NCBI RefSeq assembly: GCF_000165485.1 | Contig: NC_014623.1 | Span: 5,536,893 to 5,600,892, forward strand | Length of the DNA: 64,000 nucleotides | Origin: Stigmatella aurantiaca DW4/3-1 | GTDB taxonomy: Bacteria; Myxococcota; Myxococcia; Myxococcales; Myxococcaceae | Direction: 5' to 3' | Shown: positions 55,590 through 64,000 of the stretch, piece after piece | Numbering within the stretch: the stretch's first letter is position 1 | Layout of the letters: the number at the start of each line of letters is the position of its first letter | Notes under the pieces: generated by a model | Database searches by the model: none | The model's input: only the letters and a program-made list of their open reading frames with translations | What the model was told of the DNA's origin: nothing | Made by a program: the position numbers and the translations under genes

Positions 55590-56387
55590 TTACCCCACCA
55601 TGGCGCTCACCTCGTCGGTGAACGCGTGCTCGTCCTCGGCGTGCAGCACCAAGGGCGGCAGCACCCTCAGGTCCGCGCGCCCTCCCTTCACCGCGTGAAG
55701 GAGCACCAGCTTCGCGGGGCGCTCGGCCCGGGGGTGCACCATGCGCACCGTCTTCGGCTCCAGGCGGTGCTCCCGCAGCACCGCCACCAGCTCCGCGAAC
55801 CGCGCCGCCGGATACACCAGGGACAGCCCTCCCCGAGGCGTCAGCAGGTGCCGGGCCGCGCGCGCCACATCCGGCAGCGAGCACGCCACCTCGTGCCGCG
55901 CGATCGCCCTCTCCATCATCACGCTGCTCCGCCCCGTCGCACAGGCCCGGTACGGTGGATTGCACAGCACGTGGCAGAAGCTCCCCGCGGCGAAGAGCCG
56001 TGACACCTGTCGCAAGTCTCCCTGAACCAGGGTCACCTGCTGCTCACAGCGGTTCAGGTACACGTTGCGCTCGGCCAGCGAGTACAGCCGCGGCTGCAAC
56101 TCCAGCCCCGTCACCTCCCGAAGCCCCAGGCGCTTGGCCAAAACGAGCGGGATGATGCCGCTGCCCGTGCCCAGATCGATCAGCCGTCCCCGGTGCGCCC
56201 CCGCCTCGTAGACGGCGAAGTGCGCCAGCAGGATGGGATCCAGCGAGAAGCGGTAGCCCGCGCGCCGCTGGAGCACCTGCACTTCTCCCCCACAGATGGC
56301 ATCCAGCGTCTCCCCCGGACCGGGCTGCAGGGCGAGCCGCACGCTCTGGGGAAACTCCAGCAGGTGTCGTGGCGACGGAAGCCTCAC
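55590..56387 (-). CDS. TrmN6-like tRNA (adenine-N6) methyltransferase
   Basis: About 265 aa from GTG 56387 (TTG 56393 is an alternative; both lie just after the previous stop). Methyltransferase motif I is RLIDLGTGSGIIPLVLA, and the catalytic NPPY motif of N6-adenine enzymes is intact (LCNPPYRACATG). The N-terminal VLQRRAGYRFSLDPILLAHF matches the TrmN6 (YfiC) family, which methylates A37 of tRNA1(Val). It follows the DUF1015 gene closely on the same strand, so they are probably cotranscribed. Other N6-adenine targets cannot be excluded. Confidence 0.87.
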   Translation of the reverse strand: MRLPSPRHLLEFPQSVRLALQPGPGETLDAICGGEVQVLQRRAGYRFSLDPILLAHFAVYEAGAHRGRLIDLGTGSGIIPLVLAKRLGLREVTGLELQPRLYSLAERNVYLNRCEQQVTLVQGDLRQVSRLFAAGSFCHVLCNPPYRACATGRSSVMMERAIARHEVACSLPDVARAARHLLTPRGGLSLVYPAARFAELVAVLREHRLEPKTVRMVHPRAERPAKLVLLHAVKGGRADLRVLPPLVLHAEDEHAFTDEVSAMVG

Positions 56388-56397
56388 CGGCAAAAGC

Positions 56398-57537
56398 TTA
56401 GGCTTCTGGATCCAGGAACAGGAGGCCCGCGGGCGGCAGGGGTTCAACGCGCAACGTGCGCGGGGGCAACGTGGCCGCCGCTTCCATGACCGCCCTCACC
56501 TCCCACACGGGGGGAGGGTTGAGCGCGAAGCCTGCCTGGAAGAGTCCGGACTCCACCCCTTGGACCAACCCCTCGAGCGCTTGGACCGGGAAGACGTGGG
56601 GATGGCCTGCCTCCTCCGGGTCTCGGATGCCCAGCACCGTTCTCAGCACCAGCGAGTTGAGCAGCGCCAGGTCCAGGCTGCGCAGCGTGGGGTTGCGTGG
56701 CGCACCTTTCAGGTGTGCCAAATCCAACCCTTGCCGGAACCGGAGAATCTTCCCACGCCCCTCGGGCAGCACGAGCAGCACGGCGTGGTGGCCGGAGATG
56801 AGCGTGGCCAGCCGCTCGCGCGCGATGGCCAGCCCCCGCGGTGAGGTCAGCGGCTCGTCCAAGTCATAGACGCGCGCATAGGCCGCGACGAGCGTGAGGA
56901 AGGTCTCTTCCTTGAAGGTCTCCACGCCCTTGAGCGCCCGGTGGATGGGCTCCAGCTGGAGGCCCGGCTCGGACAGGGGCACCACCGCGGCCAGCGCGGG
57001 CCTGTGGCCATCCAGCGCCGCCAGGGGGCGAATGGGCGCCTCATCGAGGACGGCCTGGATGCGCTTGGACACCGGCGAGTTCTCGATGCGCCGCAACACC
57101 ACGTGTGAGCGGTCAAGGGCGCCCTCCCACACCAGGCTGCCCCGCTCGGCGGCCTCGGCCAGCAGGCCCCGCAGAATGCCGTGGTCATCCGCGGCCAGGG
57201 CCACGGAGGGCTCCGCGCACCAGGACCGTGGGCGGTAGGGATCGTGCTCGAGCGGCAGCGCGGCGTCCGGCGTCAGCGAACACAGCAGGAAGCGGACCGG
57301 AGGGCCTCCCAGCACCCCGGCCGGGCTTTGGAGTTCCACGACGTACAGCGCGGGCCGCGGATCCTTGAGGACAGCCCCCGAGGTGCGCCATCGGCCCAGC
57401 TCGGCATCCGGATTCGGTGCCTCGAGCAGTGACCGAACGTGAGAGGGGTGAGGAACACCCCGGGAGTGGGCCCCATCGGTTTCCAGACGGGAACCCAGCG
57501 TGGACAAGAGAGCGGGAAACGGAAGGACTCGAGCCAT
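56398..57537 (-). CDS. DUF1015-family protein
   Basis: 379 aa. The DUF1015 layout is visible: an N-terminal LPFPALL segment, the nucleophile-like region around PALYVVELQSPAGVL, and the C-terminal conserved blocks SGHHAVLLVLPEGRGK, RSLDLALLNSLVLRTVLGI and NPPPVWEVRAVMEAAATLPP. Family members resemble HipA/serine-kinase-like or SerK-type enzymes (free serine kinase in archaea), so a kinase role is possible but unsupported here. The frame ends at 56398, where the TrmN6-like gene begins. Confidence 0.85.
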   Translation of the reverse strand: MARVLPFPALLSTLGSRLETDGAHSRGVPHPSHVRSLLEAPNPDAELGRWRTSGAVLKDPRPALYVVELQSPAGVLGGPPVRFLLCSLTPDAALPLEHDPYRPRSWCAEPSVALAADDHGILRGLLAEAAERGSLVWEGALDRSHVVLRRIENSPVSKRIQAVLDEAPIRPLAALDGHRPALAAVVPLSEPGLQLEPIHRALKGVETFKEETFLTLVAAYARVYDLDEPLTSPRGLAIARERLATLISGHHAVLLVLPEGRGKILRFRQGLDLAHLKGAPRNPTLRSLDLALLNSLVLRTVLGIRDPEEAGHPHVFPVQALEGLVQGVESGLFQAGFALNPPPVWEVRAVMEAAATLPPRTLRVEPLPPAGLLFLDPEA

Positions 57538-57604
57538 ACGGGGTGAAGGTGGGGCTGACCGCTCCCTCCTGCCAGCCCACTTGGCCGTCCGCTCTCCAGG
57601 GGAG

Positions 57605-58756
57605 CTACCACCAGACGTTCTTGTAGGGCTTCTTCCGGGACGACGAGGTAATGGCGGTCCGGTCCACGCTCTCCTCCCACAGCAAGCTCACCGTGGTGAT
57701 GGCCCCCACGGAGCCGAGGAAGGACAGGACATAGGGGGTGGGCTGATCGAACCCTCCCAGCACCAGTCCGGACAGCAGGAGCACCACGGCGCCCACGCCG
57801 CCTCCAAACAGGTCCGCGCGGAGGATCTGTCCCGCGGTCGGATTGTATTGCATCGTCGCGAGCGCCAGCGCCCCGGCCCCGATGCCCGGGGCAATCAGCA
57901 GGGTGTCCGTCCACGTCTTTCCGCTGACATCCGACCCGGAGAAGTGGACGATGGCCAGCAGCAGCGCGCTGTAGGCCAAGCCCCAACCGGCCCCGGAGGT
58001 CACCATCAAGCCATGGTTGAGGGGCATCTGCCCGCCGCCCACGGTGGCGGTGAGCCACGCGCCCAGTTCCGCCCCCACGAAAGAGGACCAGGCCAGCACG
58101 TCCCGGTCATCCGAGAGCAGGTGCATGAACCCGCCCAGGAACATCCCCCCCACGAGCGAGTGGGGAACCCCAAAGTAGGCCATGGGCCGGTCCACCCAGT
58201 TGTTGAACTGCCACCAGGCAGCCGCGCCAAAGCCCAGGCCCGCGCCAATGAGCGTGCCCGCCAGCATGGCCTCCCGGGAACCCCGGTCGAAGCTAAAGTC
58301 GTTCGCGAAGCCCTGGGTGAACAGGCCTCCGGCGGCGCCCAGGAGCGCGTGGTGCATCAGGAAGGTCAGGCTGCCTGGCCCGGACAGGAAGGGCCCCTGA
58401 CGCGGACGGCCATCCAGCAAGGGCCCCCGGCTCTCGGGGGGCGGCGGCGGCCGAAGGGCGGCGGGGGCGGCCCCGTTCCCCGGGCCGTTCTCCGTCAACG
58501 GCGGCTGAGGAACGGTGCGCAGCGAGGCATCCGGCGGCGGCACGAGAGGCGCATCCTGCGTCCCCGCGGGAGGAGGCGGCAGGAGGGCCGGGTCATCGGC
58601 AGGGGCCATCTGCTCCGCGGGGGCCGCCTCTGAGGGAACGGCATCCTCCGGGGGGGCTGGCGGAGACTCAGGCTCCCACTGGGCCCGGGCGGCTCCCGGC
58701 AGCAACAGGGCAACAATGGCAATGGCGAGACAGCTGCAGGTTCTCAGGTGTGGCAC
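57605..58756 (-). CDS. Secretory membrane protein with Pro-rich N-terminus
   Basis: 383 aa from GTG 58756 with AAGGAG 6 nt upstream. Signal peptide LRTCSCLAIAIVALLLPGAARA, then about 95 Pro/Ala/Glu-rich residues, then a hydrophobic domain of roughly eight segments with many Gly (AGTLIGAGLGFGAAAWW, LLIAPGIGAGALALAT, LFGGGVGAVVLLLSGLVLGG). It ends in KKPYKNVWW. This is a recurrent myxobacterial architecture of unknown function. The Gly-zipper-like segments suggest packed helices or a large channel. It is separated by 67 bp from the DUF1015 gene. Confidence 0.75.
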   Translation of the reverse strand: MPHLRTCSCLAIAIVALLLPGAARAQWEPESPPAPPEDAVPSEAAPAEQMAPADDPALLPPPPAGTQDAPLVPPPDASLRTVPQPPLTENGPGNGAAPAALRPPPPPESRGPLLDGRPRQGPFLSGPGSLTFLMHHALLGAAGGLFTQGFANDFSFDRGSREAMLAGTLIGAGLGFGAAAWWQFNNWVDRPMAYFGVPHSLVGGMFLGGFMHLLSDDRDVLAWSSFVGAELGAWLTATVGGGQMPLNHGLMVTSGAGWGLAYSALLLAIVHFSGSDVSGKTWTDTLLIAPGIGAGALALATMQYNPTAGQILRADLFGGGVGAVVLLLSGLVLGGFDQPTPYVLSFLGSVGAITTVSLLWEESVDRTAITSSSRKKPYKNVWW

Positions 58757-58970
58757 GCAAGCTCCTTCCGGCGCCCACCCTAGTCCACTCCCAGGCCGTC
58801 AAGGCTGAATTGTCGAGCCCGGCCCTCCATGCGTTCAACGCCCCCCATTCCCCCCGGGTGAAGGCGGTGGCTGTTGACTTCCCGCGCCCCGGGTGCAAAC
58901 GGCGGTTCCCTTCTGGCGCCATCGTCACTAAACCGGCGTGACGAGCCATAGATCTCAGGAGCCATACCCG

Positions 58971-59291
58971 ATGGGCACGATGAAGTTCGAGGTTCCCCAC
59001 TCCCTGCCGAAGGACGAGGTGAAGAAGCGCGTCGAGCAACTGCTCCAGTACTGGGGCAGCAAGTACGGCGTGAAGGCGGACTGGGCCGGTGACGGCGCCA
59101 AGCTCGTGGGCAAGGTGATGGGCATCAACCTGGATGCCAGCTTCGTCATCACCGACAAGGCCGTTCAGGGGGAAGGCACCGATCCGGGCATGCTGCTGCG
59201 CACCCAGGCGAAGAACTACCTCCAGAAGAAGTTCGGGGCCGTGCTGGATCCAGGCAAGAGCCTGACGGACGTGAAGGGCACCCTGGACTAG
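58971..59291 (+). CDS. Polyhydroxyalkanoic-acid-system small protein (PHA_gran_rgn)
   Basis: 106 aa from ATG 58971, AGGAG at 58957-58961. [20 protein letters not shown] ... [19 protein letters not shown] ... [20 protein letters not shown] matches the PHA_gran_rgn/PF09650-type pattern (an H-x-L start, then beta strands and a C-terminal amphipathic helix). Members occur with PHA synthesis genes, but also alone. The last four bases overlap the stop of the cheR gene on the other strand (CTAG shared). No PHA synthase is in the window. Confidence 0.82.
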   Translation: MGTMKFEVPHSLPKDEVKKRVEQLLQYWGSKYGVKADWAGDGAKLVGKVMGINLDASFVITDKAVQGEGTDPGMLLRTQAKNYLQKKFGAVLDPGKSLTDVKGTLD

Positions 59292-60949
59292 TTCCCTTCC
59301 TCCTCCAGCGCCGCGAGCGCGTAGCGGGCCACCCGGGCAATGGCCTCGGCGGAATCCGGGATGTCCGGGTAGTGGCCCGCGAGCGGGCGCTGGGGAAAAC
59401 GCAGCTGCGCGATGGCGTTGCGGTAACTGCGCCGGGCCCCGTCGCGATCCTGGGTCCGCTCCTGCACCTGGGCGAGCAGGTAGTGGCCCAGCGCCAGGGT
59501 GGGCTCCAGAAAGAGCGCCTTGCCCAGCTCGGAGCGAGCCTCCACCAGGTTGCCCGCCTGGAGCGCCGCCACCCCCCCGAAGATACGGGCTTCCACGCAC
59601 AGCGGCTCCCGGACCAGCGCCTGCGCAAAGGCCTCGCGGGCCTCCGCGATGCGGCCCGTGAGGGAGTAGAGGTTGCCGAGCGTCAGCAGCGCATCCAGGT
59701 GGCCCGGCTCGTCGATCAGCAGCTTCTCCACATCATGGATGGCGGCCGTGAAGTCGCTCTGCATCATCTTCCGCACCGCCTGCTTCAGCCGCTCGACGGG
59801 AGGAAAGGCCTTGGCCCCGCCGGGCACCTCGGTGGTGCGCACCACCCGGGGATCCGTGGCGGACACCTCCAGCGTGAGCCTCGGTGGGCGCACGGGCTCG
59901 GAGCCGGGGCGGCTGGGAGGGCTGGCGGCCTGCTCCAGGTAGGAAGGCCGGGGCGACGGGGTCATGGGCACGGGCGCATCCGGAGGCCGCAGGCGGCTGA
60001 AGGAGGGCGCGGGCCGCGGCGGAGTCCCCGCCGGGGCGACGGACAAGGGCACCGGGGTGGACACGGACGATGACACCGGCGGGGACATCGGCACGGGCGT
60101 CGTCTTCGCGCGGGCCACGCCCAGCAGGGGCCGCCGGTAGACGAACGCTCCATCCACCTCGATCATCTCGAAGCGGTCATAGACCTTGAAGAGGCTCTCC
60201 GAGTACCCCAGGAAGAGCAATCCCCCGGGCCGCAGCGCGACCAGGAACCGGTCCATCAACGCGCGAATGGTGGGCAGATCGAAGTAGATGATGACGTTGC
60301 GGCAGAGGATGAGATCCAGCGAGCCCGGCGTCACCGCGTCGAACGCGGGCGCGGCGAGGTTCTGCCCCTCGAAGCGCACGTACTCGCGCAGCGTGGGCTG
60401 CACCTCCATGCCATCCTCGACGGGATGGAAGAAGCGCTCCAGCCGCTCGGAAGAGATGCCCGAGGAGCGCCGCACCGAAAAGCGCCCCATCCGCGCGGCC
60501 TCCACCGCGGCCAGGTTGAGATCCGTGGCCCACAGGTCCACCTCGACGGCCAGCGCGCCCAGCTCCGCCATGACCATGGCCACGCTGTACGCCTCCTCCC
60601 CCGTGGCGCACCCGGCCGACCAGATGCACACCCGGCGCATCTCCCGCCGCGCCTTGGCCAGCAGTTGCGGAAGGATGAACCGCTCGAGCGCCCGGAACTG
60701 CTTGGGGTCCCGGAAGAACTCCGTGTGGCCCACCGTGACGAGGGGCAGCAGCGAGCGCAGCTCTTGCTCCCCCCCGATGTCCCGGAGCCGCTGGACGTAG
60801 ACTTCCGGATCGCTGATGCCCGCCACGGGCATGCGCGTCGACAGGGCCAACCGGAGGCTGTGGTAACCATCGGGCGTGATTTTCAGACCGGCCCGTTCCA
60901 ACAGGAGGGCGGCGAGCTGCTGCAAAGCCTTCTGGCTCACGTTCAGCAC
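59288..60949 (-). CDS. cheR: CheR-type protein-glutamate methyltransferase with C-terminal TPRs
   Basis: About 553 aa; normal CheR is about 280. The N-terminal CheR helical domain and SAM domain show [39 protein letters not shown] and [14 protein letters not shown]-like [16 protein letters not shown] Ser/Pro-rich linker (about 290-380) leads to TPR-like repeats ([53 protein letters not shown]). The start is ambiguous among GTG 60961, 60949 and 60940, all overlapping the cheB end; I use 60949. TPR-CheR proteins regulate alternative chemosensory systems in myxobacteria (compare FrzF). The last codons share CTAG with the converging gene. Confidence 0.92.
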   Translation of the reverse strand: MLNVSQKALQQLAALLLERAGLKITPDGYHSLRLALSTRMPVAGISDPEVYVQRLRDIGGEQELRSLLPLVTVGHTEFFRDPKQFRALERFILPQLLAKARREMRRVCIWSAGCATGEEAYSVAMVMAELGALAVEVDLWATDLNLAAVEAARMGRFSVRRSSGISSERLERFFHPVEDGMEVQPTLREYVRFEGQNLAAPAFDAVTPGSLDLILCRNVIIYFDLPTIRALMDRFLVALRPGGLLFLGYSESLFKVYDRFEMIEVDGAFVYRRPLLGVARAKTTPVPMSPPVSSSVSTPVPLSVAPAGTPPRPAPSFSRLRPPDAPVPMTPSPRPSYLEQAASPPSRPGSEPVRPPRLTLEVSATDPRVVRTTEVPGGAKAFPPVERLKQAVRKMMQSDFTAAIHDVEKLLIDEPGHLDALLTLGNLYSLTGRIAEAREAFAQALVREPLCVEARIFGGVAALQAGNLVEARSELGKALFLEPTLALGHYLLAQVQERTQDRDGARRSYRNAIAQLRFPQRPLAGHYPDIPDSAEAIARVARYALAALEEEGN

Positions 60950-61962
60950 GTCTCCACCCACTCCAGGAGTGTTGGCCCGATCCGGTCCAGCGGAAGGATC
61001 TCCTCCGCGGCACCCAGTTGCACCGCTTCACGCGGCATTCCGTAGACAACACATGTTTCTGCGTTTTGAGCGATGGTTCTCCCACCCCGCTCGCGGATCT
61101 CCTTCAACCCGCGCGCCCCATCCTTCCCCATGCCGGTGAGAATGACCCCGATACACCGCCGCCCGAACGACTCCGCAGCAGAGGATAGCAGGAGATCACA
61201 TGAAGGCCGGAACCCTCGTACCGGGGGGCGAGGGTCCAATTGGAGCCACCCTTCCGGCCGCACCACCAGGTGAGCGCCCGAAGGGGCGATGTACGCCGTG
61301 CCGGGCAGCATCTTCTCGTCGTGGGGGGCCTCCATCACCCGCAGGCCGGTCTCCGAGGCCAACCAGTGTGCCAACCCTTCCGTGAAACCAACGCTGATGT
61401 GTTGACAAATACAGACCGCCGCCGGGAAATCCTTGGGAAGGCTGCGCAGCAGGATGGAGAGGGCCCGGGGCCCGCCCAGGGAGGCGGCGATGGCCACCAG
61501 GGGAAACGGCGGCTCGGCCCCATCGGCGGGAGGGGGGTGGGCCCGGCGGCGCACCTTGCCCTGGACGTGACGCACCACGCGCACCTGCGAGAGCATCACC
61601 AACTGGCGCGCGATCGACTGCCAGAAGTCCGCCCCGGGCACGGGCGAACGCTCCACCACGTCGAGCGCTCCGAGCGCCAGGGCCTTGAACGCCTCGTCAC
61701 GCGTCAACACGCCCGAGCTCATGGCGAGGATGGGGGTGGGCCGCTCCGCCATCACCTGCGCAATGGCTTCCAGGGCCTCCACCGACGTCAAATCCACCAG
61801 GATGACGTCCGGGGTCTCGTCCTCTACCGTGTCCAGAGCGTCGGCGAAGGAGCACTCGCCGGCGGAGGTGAGCGTCTCACCTTGAAAGAGGTGCCGTGCC
61901 AGGAGGCGAAGTCCGCTTCCCACCAGCAACACCCGGCACGGACTCCCTGGAGTAATGCGCAC
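60943..61962 (-). CDS. cheB: CheB-type protein-glutamate methylesterase
   Basis: About 339 aa from GTG 61962. The C-terminal methylesterase domain is intact: Ser161 in [12 protein letters not shown], His188 in [18 protein letters not shown] and Asp281 in MGKDGARGL form the triad. The N-terminal receiver keeps Asp57 (VILVDLTS) but its acidic pair is lost ([10 protein letters not shown] where VDDS is expected), so phosphorylation-dependent activation is doubtful. It sits between the CheA hybrid (10 bp gap) and cheR (overlap). Confidence 0.92.
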   Translation of the reverse strand: MRITPGSPCRVLLVGSGLRLLARHLFQGETLTSAGECSFADALDTVEDETPDVILVDLTSVEALEAIAQVMAERPTPILAMSSGVLTRDEAFKALALGALDVVERSPVPGADFWQSIARQLVMLSQVRVVRHVQGKVRRRAHPPPADGAEPPFPLVAIAASLGGPRALSILLRSLPKDFPAAVCICQHISVGFTEGLAHWLASETGLRVMEAPHDEKMLPGTAYIAPSGAHLVVRPEGWLQLDPRPPVRGFRPSCDLLLSSAAESFGRRCIGVILTGMGKDGARGLKEIRERGGRTIAQNAETCVVYGMPREAVQLGAAEEILPLDRIGPTLLEWVETC

Positions 61963-61972
61963 ACAGCCCTCG

Positions 61973-64000
61973 TCATGTCAGCCGCTCGATGGTCAGCGCC
62001 AGACTCTCCACGCCCAGCTCACCTTTGACAAGGTACCCATCCGCCCCTGCTTCCAGTCCCCTCCGCTTGTCCTCGGGAGAGGCCAGCGAGGACAGGATGA
62101 TCACGGGGATGCGCGCCACCGCGGGTGTGGTCTTCAGCCTCCGGGTGAACGAGAAGCCATCCAGCTTGGGCATCTGAACGTCGGTGAGGATGAGATCATA
62201 CGAGGTGTTCTGCACCTTGGCATAGGCCTCCTCGCCATCCTGGGCCTCTTCCACGGAGTGGCCGAGCGCCTTGACCAGCGCCCCCTCGGTGGCCCGGGCG
62301 ATGGGAGAGTCATCCACCAGCAGCACGCGCAGCCGCTTGGCCTGGGGCTGCTGGGCGACGGGGCGCGCCATGCGGCGCACCTCGGTCATGATGTCCGGCA
62401 CGTGGCACAGCACCGCGATGCGCCCATCCTCCAGCGCCGCGGTGCCCGCGATGAAGGCGGCACCCTTGAGGAACTCTCCGCCACATGGCTTGACGGCCAC
62501 CTCGCGCTCGTCGACGAAGCCATCCACCACCAGGGCGGCGTGATCGTCGCCGTGACGCACCACCACCGCGGGCGGTTTGTCGAGGCGGTTGCCACCATTG
62601 ACGCCCAGCAGCGGCCCGAGCGCCACCAACGCGGTGGGCTTGTTGCGGTGCTTCACCGCCAGCGTGCCGAAGACCTCCATCCGGTCCTCCGGCTTGACGC
62701 GCGTGACGGCCACGACGTCCGCCGCGGGGATGCCGTAGACATCGTCCCCCAGGCGCACCAGGAGGACCTTCATCAACGCCAGCGACTGCGGCAGGCGCAG
62801 GGTGATGGTGGTGCCCCGGCCCTGCCGGCTGACGACGCCGACCGAGCCGCCCAGGGACTCCACCTTCCGCTTCACCACGTCCATGCCCACGCCGCGGCCG
62901 GAGATCTCACTGACCTGCTCGCGGGTGGAGAAGCCAGGGCGGAAGATGAGATCGATCGTCTCGCGCTCGGAGAGCGCGGCGGCCTGGGCCTGGGTGATGA
63001 GCCGCTTGTTGATGGCCACGGTCCTCAGCCGATCGGGGTCGATGCCCCGCCCGTCATCCTCCACGTCGATCTGGAGCATGTCTCCGTCGACGCGGACGCG
63101 GATGCGCAGCCGCCCCGTTGCGGGCTTGCCAAGCTGCTGACGGGCATCGGGGACTTCCAGGCCGTGATCCACCGAGTTGCGCAGCAGGTGGACCAGCGCG
63201 TCGCGCACATCGGCGAGCATGGAGCGGTCCACGCCGACGTCGGCGTTCTCGATGACCAGATCCACTTCCTTGCCCTGGGCCCGCGAGAGCTCGCGCACCG
63301 CGCGGGGGAAGGCGTCAAACACGGTGGACAGCGGCACCAGCCGGGCCTCCGCCACGGAGTCCGCCATCTTGGCCAGGTTGCCGTGGAGGGTGTTGATGCC
63401 ATCCTCGTTGCGGCGCACGAAGCGGAACGCATCGTCCCGCAGCATGTGCAGATCGCTCTCGATGCCCTCCAGCTCCGACCGCAGTTCGGCGGCGAGGTGG
63501 AGCCGTTCGCCCAGGTGCAGGAAGCGATCGCCCAACCGGGAGAAGCGCTCGAACAAGGTGGCCGTCTCCGTCCCCCTCAGCCTCCCACGAGCGCTCTCCA
63601 CGAGCAGATCGCCCGCGAGCAACCCGAGCGAGTCGAGGATCTCCACGTTCACGCGAATGCTGCGATCCGCGATGGAAGACTTGGCGGCGGCGGGGGCCGC
63701 CTCTTCCTCGGGCTTCGCGGGCGCGACCGGGGGCGGTGTGGCCACGGGCGCCTCTGCCCTGGCCACGGCCGGGGGCGGAGGAACCACCGGGGCCGGTGGG
63801 GCCACGGCGGCCGGTGGGGGCGCGGCGGGCGCGGGCAGGGGGGCGGGCGCGGGCCGGGGCTGGGCGGGCTTGTTGCCCAGCGGCGGCATGGGGTGGCCGG
63901 AGACGCTCGCGAGCGTCTTGCACATCTCCTCGCTGGCTTCCGTCCCCGTGTGGGCGCCGGGCAGGTCATCGGTGAGATCGGACAAGACATCGCAGGCCCG
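61973..64000 (-). CDS. cheA: CheA-type hybrid histidine kinase with C-terminal receiver (5' end cut by window)
   Basis: The frame is open to the right edge (676 codons here), so the start and the expected N-terminal HPt lie outside. In order from the edge: a Pro/Ala-rich linker (about 63640-63900), P3 dimerisation (VNVEILDSLGLLAGDLLVES), HATPase_c (LVHLLRNSVDHGLEVPD, DDGRGIDPDRL, SGRGVGMDVVK), a CheW-like domain (KVLLVRLGDDVYGIPAADVV) and a REC domain with VLLVDDSPIARATEGALV and LILTDVQMPKLDG. The layout is that of FrzE-type kinases that join CheA and CheY. The following cheB and cheR complete an adaptation unit; receptors and CheW must be outside the window. Confidence 0.93.
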   Translation of the reverse strand, partial: RACDVLSDLTDDLPGAHTGTEASEEMCKTLASVSGHPMPPLGNKPAQPRPAPAPLPAPAAPPPAAVAPPAPVVPPPPAVARAEAPVATPPPVAPAKPEEEAAPAAAKSSIADRSIRVNVEILDSLGLLAGDLLVESARGRLRGTETATLFERFSRLGDRFLHLGERLHLAAELRSELEGIESDLHMLRDDAFRFVRRNEDGINTLHGNLAKMADSVAEARLVPLSTVFDAFPRAVRELSRAQGKEVDLVIENADVGVDRSMLADVRDALVHLLRNSVDHGLEVPDARQQLGKPATGRLRIRVRVDGDMLQIDVEDDGRGIDPDRLRTVAINKRLITQAQAAALSERETIDLIFRPGFSTREQVSEISGRGVGMDVVKRKVESLGGSVGVVSRQGRGTTITLRLPQSLALMKVLLVRLGDDVYGIPAADVVAVTRVKPEDRMEVFGTLAVKHRNKPTALVALGPLLGVNGGNRLDKPPAVVVRHGDDHAALVVDGFVDEREVAVKPCGGEFLKGAAFIAGTAALEDGRIAVLCHVPDIMTEVRRMARPVAQQPQAKRLRVLLVDDSPIARATEGALVKALGHSVEEAQDGEEAYAKVQNTSYDLILTDVQMPKLDGFSFTRRLKTTPAVARIPVIILSSLASPEDKRRGLEAGADGYLVKGELGVESLALTIERLT

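Noticed and set aside
58874-58902. TTGACT-based promoter before the PHA-type small gene
   Set aside because: The -10 position reads AAACGG at normal spacing; no better alternative was found.

Overview
The window is very GC-rich, with dense coding, many GTGA/ATGA stop-start overlaps and strong third-position G/C use. The protein content includes kinase-cyclase fusions, stand-alone receivers, a hybrid CheA with CheB and CheR-TPR, a KaiC-like ATPase, a peptidoglycan amidase with a golvesin-type C-terminus, and many lipoproteins and Pro-rich outer-membrane proteins. This points to a chromosome of a predatory, gliding myxobacterium (Myxococcota, probably the Cystobacter/Stigmatella/Archangium side). 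No rRNA, tRNA, CRISPR array, intact insertion sequence, prophage or replication origin was seen.

Layout. 1-4936 (minus): a SulP permease, DabA and DabB (cut by the edge), a likely inorganic-carbon uptake operon. 5234-9804: a TPR lipoprotein, then a KaiC-like ATPase coupled to a receiver-histidine kinase, a 76-aa protein and a methyltransferase. 9894-13338: an MshEN/pseudo-receiver protein, a truncated EF-G-like protein with a damaged P-loop, and a membrane histidine kinase. 13460-18849: a broken GH46-type chitosanase, a secreted Pro-rich barrel-like protein, an AI-2E family permease, a small lipoprotein, a 38-aa basic protein and a DmpA-type peptidase. 19236-26918 (plus): a complete tripartite RND efflux operon with its own MarR regulator and an Omp85-type barrel.

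27038-40703 is the most unusual block. A 1815-aa Ser/Thr kinase-ATPase-GAF-histidine kinase converges on a translationally coupled four-gene cassette: two paralogous 720-aa flavoproteins and two acetoacetate-decarboxylase-fold proteins. A Ser/Thr kinase-receiver-nucleotide cyclase fusion lies just upstream of the cassette on the same strand. I assign no pathway to it, but the architecture looks like one metabolic module flanked by two signalling proteins.

40880-47614: an NAPE-PLD-like lipoprotein hydrolase, an operon ending in a tandem D-Ala-D-Ala ligase-like protein, hemB, and two divergent paralogous receivers. 47820-52259: an ABC exporter operon with a CxxC-cluster protein, followed by an attenuator-like RNA structure before a YeiH-type permease. 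52268-58756: a LysR regulator, a 600-bp gene-poor stretch, the amidase, a TrmN6-like methyltransferase, a DUF1015 protein and a membrane protein. 58971-64000: a PHA-granule-type small protein converging on a chemosensory operon cheA(hybrid)-cheB-cheR(TPR), with the CheA N-terminus beyond the right edge.
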